Below, piece by piece: positions 27,308 through 33,964 of a stretch of 64,000 nt of DNA. Source of the stretch: Gemmatimonadota bacterium (GTDB taxonomy: Bacteria > Gemmatimonadota > Gemmatimonadetes > Longimicrobiales > Gaopeijiaceae); the NCBI GenBank assembly GCA_027623325.1, contig JAQBXY010000010.1, positions 1-64,000 of the forward strand. Reading direction: 5' to 3'. The stretch's first letter is position 1. Each line of letters opens with the position of its first letter. The notes beneath the pieces were generated by a model that was not told where the DNA came from, ran no database searches, and saw only the letters and a list, made by a program, of their open reading frames with translations. The translations under genes were made by a program, and so were the position numbers.

Positions 27308-29581
27308 CTAGAAGGCGAACAGCTTGGTCACCTTGAGGGTCACACCCCGCTCGAGCACCCGATCCGTCACGCCGCTACCCAGCTGACGTCGCTCGGTGTA
27401 GACGAGGAAGACATCCGAAAGCGGAGCGTGAATCAGGTTGAATCGAGCGTTGGCGATCAACTCCTCGGACGACTCGTTGTACTGCATGAACGCCATGAAG
27501 AACGTGCGCCTGTCATACGCGTAGCGCACTCGCGCCGTGAATAGATCTGCGGTGAACGACGAACCGCCCAGCTCGAGATCATTGTGCTGGGCACCGGCGT
27601 CGAGCGAGAGGTGTTGGTTGGGTCGGAACGTGACCGACCCGGAAATCGACGTGCGCGTCCCGTCGTAGAAGTCGCCCCAACGAACCGCCAGCGTTCCGGA
27701 TAGACGACGGTTTCCCGGCGTGGTCAGCGTCACGGCTGGCTCCAACCACTCGTACTCTCCCACGGTGACGGCCGCGCCACCGATATTCGTGTCTTCGAAC
27801 AGGCGCTCGTAGCGTTGGGCGGCCGTGAGGTTCAGGGATCCACCGTTCATGAACGACACGGCCGTACCGACCTCGACGAGCCGGGTCTCCAGAGCCCCGT
27901 CGAGATTCTGGTAGGCGTCGAAGTCGATGTAAGGATTGAGCTCCAGGATGCCTACACGGCGGACGATGGGGTGGATGCCGACGGTGCCATAGAACCGACG
28001 GACCGCCGTACGATCGATGAAGCCCGTCGCCGGGTTGAAGCCGTCGCCGACCTGTTTGTAGAGACCCGACACGTCCCAGAAGGCGCTGCGCCATGCTGTC
28101 TGGACCATGCCGATATTCGCGTCCTCACCCGTCGGGTTCTCCTCGTCCGTCCGCGCCCAATACGCCGAGAGCAGGACGTTCTGCCGAATCGCCACGTTGG
28201 CATCCAGTCCGTACGCGCGGTTGTAGTCCGACGTCCCCTGCCCTCCGGTATCCTGACGGTTTACGAAAATGCCGCCGATGCTGGAGCCTCCGGCCAGGTG
28301 TCTCTTCACGCGGGCCACCGCAAAATTCTCGGCGATGTAGCCGGCTCCATCTGCCGACGACCCGACGGAGCGCGTCTGCATATCGAGCAACCCGATCTCG
28401 GTATCGTTGCCGATCCGACCCGTGAGTCGGGCTCCGCCACCGATCGGTAGTGGCTCCCTCGTGGGGGACAGGCCAATCCTCCTCGAGTGGAACAGACGAA
28501 AATTCCGTGGACTACTGCCGGTCCGGTAGTTTCGGATCGACACGTCTTGAAAGCCGAACGTACCCTCGTTCTCGAGAAAGAAATCCCGCTTCTCCGGGAA
28601 GAAGAGCGAGAAGCGCGACAGGTTCACCTGTTCGGCATCGACCTCGACCTGGCTGAAGTCGGTGTTGGCCGTAAGATCGAGCGTCATCCTCGGAGTCAAA
28701 CCCCACTTCAGATCGACGCCACCGTCCCACTCCGTGCTGCTCGCACCGACGCGCACCCCGTCCAGATGGTCACCGAGAGCGTAGGGCTTGACCCACAGGT
28801 TGCGGGCTCGCGGAAGGTCCGAAAGCCCATCCAGAGTACCAGCCATGGAAAACTTGTAGATGCGATATTGGGGAGGCACGGGAGCCCACATCGCATCTTC
28901 GTTCCGCCTGCGGATCCTCCGCGAGAAGTTCACCCCCCAGACCTGCTCGCCGTCCACCGGACTGAAGCGTAGCGTCGCAAAGGGGATCGCGAATTCGGCG
29001 ATCCAGCTGGAGTCGTTTACGCTCGTCCGGACGTGGATGATACCCTCCCACGCGGGCACCAGGTCACGTTGATCATTGGACGCCTGCCCGTCAAACACCG
29101 CTCCACCCGGATTGACCGCGAACAGAAATCCGTTCTGACGATCGTGGTACGTGTCGAGGGCAACACCCACGAGGTCCGAGTTGGGCGTATCGAAGTCCTG
29201 CTCCAGGCCCGGGACGCTCAGGTGGTAAGGGTCCGAGTCGTACATCACCGCACCGACGTACAGGTTCTGGTCGTCGTATAGCACGCGGATCGAGGTGCGC
29301 TCGGATGCTGGCATGCCCAGATCCGGCATGGTCTGTATCCAGACGTCCCCGGACGGACGGGTCATCGACCAGGCAGGATCGTCGAGGATGCCGTCGATCA
29401 CCACCGGCGAATCCACCCGAACGGCCGGCATGGACGGACGGGGTACCGACATCGGATCGATGGGATACACGCGATCCGGTGGGACGGGCTGCCTCCCGTT
29501 CGCCACCTGCGCCTCGATCGGCTGAACGAGGAGCGGAGCAAAGAGGAGCGTAGTCAGGGTGCGACGAAGCGCTACGGTCAA
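27308..29581 (-). CDS. Outer-membrane DUF5916 protein with CBM9-like domain (paralogue)
   Basis: The 757-residue protein repeats the layout of the gene at 16948-19167: signal peptide (LTTLLFAPLLVQPIEAQ), CBM9-like domain (VVIDGILDDPAWSM, VLYDDQNLYVGAVMYDSDP), then a DUF5916 region with LFFPEKRDFFLENEGTFGF and many amphipathic strands ending in lysine and phenylalanine. The start codon is TTG at 29581, overlapping the DUF3006 stop as TTGA, with GGAG nine bases upstream; no ATG fits. It is therefore coupled to the DUF3006 and MBL genes, unlike its paralogue, which is coupled to nothing. The function is unproven; a surface binding or barrel role is likely. Confidence 0.85.
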   Translation of the reverse strand: MTVALRRTLTTLLFAPLLVQPIEAQVANGRQPVPPDRVYPIDPMSVPRPSMPAVRVDSPVVIDGILDDPAWSMTRPSGDVWIQTMPDLGMPASERTSIRVLYDDQNLYVGAVMYDSDPYHLSVPGLEQDFDTPNSDLVGVALDTYHDRQNGFLFAVNPGGAVFDGQASNDQRDLVPAWEGIIHVRTSVNDSSWIAEFAIPFATLRFSPVDGEQVWGVNFSRRIRRRNEDAMWAPVPPQYRIYKFSMAGTLDGLSDLPRARNLWVKPYALGDHLDGVRVGASSTEWDGGVDLKWGLTPRMTLDLTANTDFSQVEVDAEQVNLSRFSLFFPEKRDFFLENEGTFGFQDVSIRNYRTGSSPRNFRLFHSRRIGLSPTREPLPIGGGARLTGRIGNDTEIGLLDMQTRSVGSSADGAGYIAENFAVARVKRHLAGGSSIGGIFVNRQDTGGQGTSDYNRAYGLDANVAIRQNVLLSAYWARTDEENPTGEDANIGMVQTAWRSAFWDVSGLYKQVGDGFNPATGFIDRTAVRRFYGTVGIHPIVRRVGILELNPYIDFDAYQNLDGALETRLVEVGTAVSFMNGGSLNLTAAQRYERLFEDTNIGGAAVTVGEYEWLEPAVTLTTPGNRRLSGTLAVRWGDFYDGTRTSISGSVTFRPNQHLSLDAGAQHNDLELGGSSFTADLFTARVRYAYDRRTFFMAFMQYNESSEELIANARFNLIHAPLSDVFLVYTERRQLGSGVTDRVLERGVTLKVTKLFAF

Positions 29582-29856
29582 AGGATGACGTCTCCGCCCG
29601 GATCCCGCTTCTTGAGCGCTTCGATCGCGGCCTGACCTTGGGAGCGACGTGCCGATTCTACGGCGTCGTCGCGGACGGATGCCTCCCAGATCGGCTCTCC
29701 GACGGTGCCAACGGGGACGCGGAGGACCGCCCCTTCGACCGCGTGGGGTCCGAGCAGCTCCGCTGCCACTTCGACCACGGTCTCAGAGTCGTCTTCCACG
29801 AGTATCGCTAGGCCGTTCTCGACCCGGTCGACGACCCAGATCTCTTCACTACTCAT
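29578..29856 (-). CDS. DUF3006 domain protein
   Basis: The 92-residue protein matches DUF3006, a small beta-rich domain: EEIWVVDRVENGLAILVEDD followed by VEGAVLRVPVG. Members are short cytoplasmic proteins without known activity, and they often sit beside ComEC-like metallo-hydrolase genes, as here. The start overlaps the end of the MBL gene by eight bases and the stop overlaps the TTG start of the DUF5916 gene, so the three genes form one coupled unit. The C-terminal half is charged and probably helical. Confidence 0.85.
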   Translation of the reverse strand: MSSEEIWVVDRVENGLAILVEDDSETVVEVAAELLGPHAVEGAVLRVPVGTVGEPIWEASVRDDAVESARRSQGQAAIEALKKRDPGGDVIL

Positions 29857-31105
29857 ATACGTACCTCAGCACGGTCGAGCCCTGGGCATCGAAAAGAGTC
29901 GCCACATCACCGTCGTTGTTCCAGACCGCCCTGCCATTGTTCATGAAGAATGACACCCCGTCCGCCACGCCATAGCCTGTGTAGACCACCACGCGCCGAC
30001 CCGCCTCAATCCGTGCGTCATCGGGGAACCGGAAGCAACGACTCGCCACGTCGCACAGTAACCAGCGCCCGAGGTCCACGGCGTTGGAGGCGTGACTCTC
30101 GATGACCACGTACTCGCCATTGAGGTTGCGGTGATCGTCACCGGGGGCGTCGGGAATGACCAGGAGCGAGAGGAGCGCGTTGCCGGGCTCCGACTCCGTA
30201 GCGGAATGCGTCTGGCCGGAGGTGTCGGAGCCACCCGATTCAGTCGATTCGCCCTCATCACGGTCCCGCCCGAGTACGACCTCGTAGGTGCCATCCGCAT
30301 ACCCGAGAATCGTGACGTGGCCATCGCGATCCGTTCGGAATACATCGCTTGCCACCGCCGAAAAGGCGGTGAGCGCCTCGGGCCGGGGATGCTCGTAGCT
30401 GTTGTCCCGTCCGACGGAGATGACGACGACTTCTGGCCGGGCCACTTCGAGAAAGTCACGGGTGAAGCCATTCTGGCTGCCGTGATGTGCCGCTTTGAGA
30501 AGTGTTACGTCGGGTACGACGCCGCTCCTTACGAAGTGCGTCAGCTCCTCCTCCTCGGAGTCACCACTGAAGAACGCCGAGAAGCGACCAAACCGCACCA
30601 CCAGACCCACCGACCGGTTATTGTGATCTACCGCGTCCACCGGCGGAAGGGGCAATACTTCGATCGAGGCGCTTCCGAGGGCGATGCTCCGTGGAACGGC
30701 CTCCAGATAGGTGACCTCGGACAATCGCTCGAGCGCCTCCATCAGCCGACGGTAGGTGGCCGTGGTATGCGACTGCCCGTTGTCCATGTAGAACCGCACG
30801 GGCCTCGCAGTCAGGACATCGACCATACCCCCGATGTGGTCGGCGTGTGGGTGGGTGGCAACGAGGAGGTCGATCCCTTCGATGTTCATCTGCTGCAAGA
30901 AACGGAGGGGTGCCCCGGGCCCCGCGTCGATCATCGCGGTTTGACCTTCCGGCGCGCGGATCACCACTGCGTCCCCTTGGCCCACATCAAGGAAGGTGAT
31001 CTGGATGGACGGCTCCTGAGCCCAGATCGGGGCTGCTGCAACCAACACCCCCATCAGGGCGCCGACGATATGCCGGCGAGCGAAGGCGAAGGGTCCGAAA
31101 CTCAT
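29849..31105 (-). CDS. Exported ComEC-like metallo-hydrolase with lamin-tail domain
   Basis: From ATG 31105 the product has 418 residues with a Sec signal (RHIVGALMGVLVAAAPIWAQ). Residues of about 32-290 are the metallo-beta-lactamase part related to the C-terminal domain of ComEC: FLDVGQGDAVVIRAP, THPHADHIGG (His85, His87, Asp89, His90), FSGDSEEEE and AAHHGSQNGF. The last 110 residues (NLNGEYVVIESHASNAVDLG, GRRVVVYTGYG) look like a lamin-tail/LTD beta-sandwich. Such stand-alone proteins may degrade nucleic acid or other phosphodiesters outside the cytoplasm; this is inferred. It is the first gene of the operon with DUF3006 and DUF5916. Confidence 0.88.
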   Translation of the reverse strand: MSFGPFAFARRHIVGALMGVLVAAAPIWAQEPSIQITFLDVGQGDAVVIRAPEGQTAMIDAGPGAPLRFLQQMNIEGIDLLVATHPHADHIGGMVDVLTARPVRFYMDNGQSHTTATYRRLMEALERLSEVTYLEAVPRSIALGSASIEVLPLPPVDAVDHNNRSVGLVVRFGRFSAFFSGDSEEEELTHFVRSGVVPDVTLLKAAHHGSQNGFTRDFLEVARPEVVVISVGRDNSYEHPRPEALTAFSAVASDVFRTDRDGHVTILGYADGTYEVVLGRDRDEGESTESGGSDTSGQTHSATESEPGNALLSLLVIPDAPGDDHRNLNGEYVVIESHASNAVDLGRWLLCDVASRCFRFPDDARIEAGRRVVVYTGYGVADGVSFFMNNGRAVWNNDGDVATLFDAQGSTVLRYVYE

Positions 31106-31142
31106 ACCTGAACGATAGAAGGTCGGACAGTGTAGCGCAGTC

Positions 31143-31859
31143 ATGCCCCTTCCCCATGACAGTTGGGCCGACCAATACGAGACGGTCATGGCCCTCACGT
31201 TCGGCGACCTCTACGCACGGCTCACGTCGGCCGCGCTGGATGAGATCCGGGGCCGAATAAGGCCTCCCGCGTCGATCGTCGACTTCGGCGCCGGGTGCGG
31301 ACGGCTCTCCATACCGTTGGCGGCGGAGGGGTATCTGCTTACCGCGGTCGAGCCATCGCCGGCGATGCTTGGGCAGTTACGCACGCGCACCGGGGATCGA
31401 GATGTGAACGCCGTTGAGTGCACCATGCAGGAATATCGCTCCGATCGGAAGCACGATCTCGCACTGTGCGTATTTACGGTCGTGGCTTATCTGCTCGACG
31501 AGCGAGCACTGCGCGCGGCTTTGTCCGCGGCCGCGCAGTCTCTGCGGCCGGGCGGGCTCTTCTTGCTCGACGTTCCTGATGCATCCGTGTTCGAAGGCTT
31601 CGACCACGACTCGGGGGATATCATGCGCCGCGTCGAGATCGCGTCGGCTGGAGCGTCTCTTTATCAGTTCAATGAAGAGACCACTCTCAGAACCGATGAC
31701 GGCCCCCAGACGTATAGGGACAGCTTTCCGATCCGACACTGGAGGAAGGAAGAGATCCTCGGCGCAACGGAACAGGCGGGCTTCGTCACGGAGGCCGACG
31801 TCACCGCGCGCTTCGAGGACCTGGGGGCGGAGTACCTTCTGCTCCGGCTCGCCCGTTAA
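31143..31859 (+). CDS. Class I SAM-dependent methyltransferase
   Basis: The 238-residue cytoplasmic protein has the class I methyltransferase motifs: motif I SIVDFGAGCGRLSIPLA (SAM binding), the acidic motif II LTAVEPSPAML, and post-I and motif IV segments around KHDLALCVFTVVAYLL. The substrate cannot be derived; small-molecule methylation is the usual role of this group. The gene is divergent from the MBL operon across 37 bases. Its TAA stop overlaps the stop of the small membrane protein gene on the other strand. Confidence 0.85.
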   Translation: MPLPHDSWADQYETVMALTFGDLYARLTSAALDEIRGRIRPPASIVDFGAGCGRLSIPLAAEGYLLTAVEPSPAMLGQLRTRTGDRDVNAVECTMQEYRSDRKHDLALCVFTVVAYLLDERALRAALSAAAQSLRPGGLFLLDVPDASVFEGFDHDSGDIMRRVEIASAGASLYQFNEETTLRTDDGPQTYRDSFPIRHWRKEEILGATEQAGFVTEADVTARFEDLGAEYLLLRLAR

Positions 31860-32071
31860 GCGACTTCGCTCGCCTTCCTCGATCGGCGGTAGAAGAAGGC
31901 GCCGACACCGATCGCTGCCACGAGTCCCAGCGTGATGAGCAGAATCTTGAGCGCGAGCGCGAGAAGCCCCATGACCCATGCGGTCACGGGCACCATCAAG
32001 ATCTTGAGCGCCTCGAGTAGGAGGAACCCGATGACCCCGGTCGCTGTTAGTCCGGCTGCAAACCTCATCAT
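31856..32071 (-). CDS. Small membrane protein (71 residues)
   Basis: I cannot assign a family. The 71-residue product has two hydrophobic segments, about residues 4-30 and 33-62, joined by a very short turn and followed by the basic tail YRRSRKASEVA, which would remain in the cytoplasm. Sequences of this kind are often annotated only as hypothetical membrane proteins. A CGAGG site lies about nine bases upstream of the ATG. Its TAA stop overlaps the methyltransferase stop by three of four bases (TTAA). Confidence 0.6.
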   Translation of the reverse strand: MMRFAAGLTATGVIGFLLLEALKILMVPVTAWVMGLLALALKILLITLGLVAAIGVGAFFYRRSRKASEVA

Positions 32072-32123
32072 GCGAAACTACCTCGGATGTGGGTACCTTC
32101 GGAGGCCATCTACATAGTACCGC

Positions 32124-32139
32124 CGTAGAGGACTCTACG
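32124..32139. repeat. Perfect inverted repeat CGTAGAG-GA-CTCTACG
   Basis: This seven-pair palindrome with a two-base centre lies between the plug-protein gene and the small membrane protein gene, both on the minus strand. It could be a hairpin ending the upstream message or an operator for the small gene. No T run follows on the minus strand, so an operator or weak terminator is equally likely. Confidence 0.35.
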
Positions 32140-32187
32140 TGCCTCCCTTCTTTCGTGTTTCAGACGGGGTCCGCGGCCATTCGGTTG

Positions 32188-33057
32188 CTAACCCACGATC
32201 CCGAGAGTGAGAATTCCGAACAGAAGTCCAAGCCCCACACCGATCCGCGACTTGCTCCAACCCGATTCGCCACCCACCTCGGGCTCCTTCGTCCAAAAGA
32301 GCACGACACCACACTGGGTGCCCCCGGCATCCTGGTATTGCACGGGGGCGAAGAGGGAGGACGAATAGACTTCGACACCGGCAATGAGGTCCGGTGACAA
32401 GAGATCGTCGATCGAGTGTTGCGCCGACTGTTGGACGCGAACGCCATCGATGAACGTCCGTGCGACACAACCACCCGCGACGATTACGCTGCGATCCAAT
32501 CCGAACGCACCACCGACCGAACTGACCGAAACGCCCGGGACGCCTAGCACCAAATTGGATGGTGTGGACATGGGTCGCCGTTCGATCTCCGACTCGGTAA
32601 TGAAGTAGCCGGCCCGCCCCGGATCGTTCATTCGGCGCCGAAAGTCGGCGAGGCGCCCCATCCCTGAATTCATCGCGACGACCGTGATTGGATCCAGGGG
32701 AATCGCTTCCACGCCGAGTCGGACCTCAACGTCAAGAGTAGCATCTGTCCCGAGCGCGAAACTGGCCGTACCCCAACTCGCGTATCCGAGATGGCTCACC
32801 TCCAGCTGGACCAGGCCGGCGGAGTCGGCGACCAACTCGAAACGGCCATTGTCTTCGGAAACGGCGACGGCGCGTACGTTGCCTTCCGTGTCGCGAAGAA
32901 TCAGGCGCACATCCTCGATCGGGTTGTTCGACCCCGACTCGAGTACGACACCCCGCACGGTTTGGCCGGCCGACGGGGTCGCAACGTAGACCGCCACAAG
33001 CAGCGTCAGTCCCACGGAGCGGGCCAGGCACGTCGCGATCGAGACGCCGGATACCAT
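32188..33057 (-). CDS. Carboxypeptidase-regulatory-like plus TonB-plug protein without barrel
   Basis: From ATG 33057, with AGGAGG upstream, the product has 289 residues. After a signal peptide (VGLTLLVAVYVATPSAGQ) comes a carboxypeptidase-regulatory-like domain (VRGVVLESGSNNPIEDVRLI, then DNGRFELVADSAG), then a TonB-receptor plug-like domain (SNLVLGVPGVSVSSVGGA, IDGVRVQQSAQHSIDDLLSP). Full TonB receptors continue with a 22-strand barrel, but this chain ends after a short hydrophobic stretch (GVGLGLLFGILTLGIVG). Two cysteines, in GGCVARTF and GTQCGVVLF, could form a disulfide. Short plug proteins of this kind are frequent in Gemmatimonadota. An in-frame ATG at 33099 lacks a binding site. Confidence 0.75.
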   Translation of the reverse strand: MVSGVSIATCLARSVGLTLLVAVYVATPSAGQTVRGVVLESGSNNPIEDVRLILRDTEGNVRAVAVSEDNGRFELVADSAGLVQLEVSHLGYASWGTASFALGTDATLDVEVRLGVEAIPLDPITVVAMNSGMGRLADFRRRMNDPGRAGYFITESEIERRPMSTPSNLVLGVPGVSVSSVGGAFGLDRSVIVAGGCVARTFIDGVRVQQSAQHSIDDLLSPDLIAGVEVYSSSLFAPVQYQDAGGTQCGVVLFWTKEPEVGGESGWSKSRIGVGLGLLFGILTLGIVG

Positions 33058-33176
33058 CGGTGGGCAGGCCTCCTGGGATTCGGGGTGTTCGTCGATCATA
33101 CGTAGGCAGGGACCGATAATTTCCTAGGAAGGTCCACCGATGGCGCCCTACATTCCCGAAACCCGGGGGTGAGACA

Positions 33177-33938
33177 GTGAAATCGCAGAGCCGACTCTTT
33201 CTTCTAGCGGTCCTTGTATACACGGCAGGCGCATGCGCGCCGAAGGCCGTGCCGCTCGCCACTCAGCCGGCCCCGCCGTCGGTCGTGGACACGGTCGTCG
33301 TCGTAGACACCGTGCGTGTCGAAACCGAAGCCTCAGCTGACGCGGAGCTGCAGACTCAGGTAGCGCGCCTCCAGATCCAGCTTCTCGAACGTGACGTTCG
33401 CCTGGAGGGAATGCAGGAGCAGCTCGACGCGACTCGCCAAGAAGTGGTCAGGAATTTGGCCAAGCTCCAGAGTCAGGCCAGCCGGGCGGAAGCGGCATCG
33501 GGCATGGCCGAAGCCGAGATCGCCCTTCAGGCACTCGGACGTGTTCAGGGCGGAACGAATCTTCCGGAGTTTGATGAGGCCCAGTCCCGGATCGGGGAAA
33601 GCACCGCAGAGTTCGGCACCGAGAACTACGGGGGCGCACTCTATCTCGCGACGCAGGCACGTGCGCTCGTGCGGACGGGGCAATCGCGCCTGCGTGGGGC
33701 CGGTGCCAGTTCGCTCCTGGCTGGGGAATCTCTCTTCGCGGTCCCCGTCCCTCTGGAGACCGTGCAACGCACGAACGTGCGCTCAGGACCAGGCCTGACC
33801 TTCGACGTCCAATTCACGCTGGATGAAGCGGCCGCCGTGGTCGGGCATTCTTACACGAGCCAATGGGTACGCGTGGTCGACGAGCAGGGTCGCGAGGGAT
33901 GGGTGTTTCATACCCTCGTGAAGGGCCGCGCCCGATAG
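33177..33938 (+). CDS. Lipoprotein with coiled coil and SH3 domain
   Basis: The GTG start is preceded by GGGGGTGAG. The 253-residue product has a lipobox (FLLAVLVYTAGACAPK, Cys20), a Pro/Val-rich linker, a long coiled coil over about residues 55-115 (LQTQVARLQIQLLERDVRL), a helical region similar to tetratricopeptide segments, and a C-terminal bacterial SH3 domain (QRTNVRSGPGLTFDVQFTL, VVDEQGREGWVFHTLV). Such proteins usually attach to peptidoglycan or the cell envelope. No enzymatic site is seen. It is divergent from the plug protein and convergent with the ADOP-GGDEF gene. Confidence 0.8.
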   Translation: MKSQSRLFLLAVLVYTAGACAPKAVPLATQPAPPSVVDTVVVVDTVRVETEASADAELQTQVARLQIQLLERDVRLEGMQEQLDATRQEVVRNLAKLQSQASRAEAASGMAEAEIALQALGRVQGGTNLPEFDEAQSRIGESTAEFGTENYGGALYLATQARALVRTGQSRLRGAGASSLLAGESLFAVPVPLETVQRTNVRSGPGLTFDVQFTLDEAAAVVGHSYTSQWVRVVDEQGREGWVFHTLVKGRAR

Positions 33939-33964
33939 GGAGACGCGGCGGCCCGTGGTAGGCG

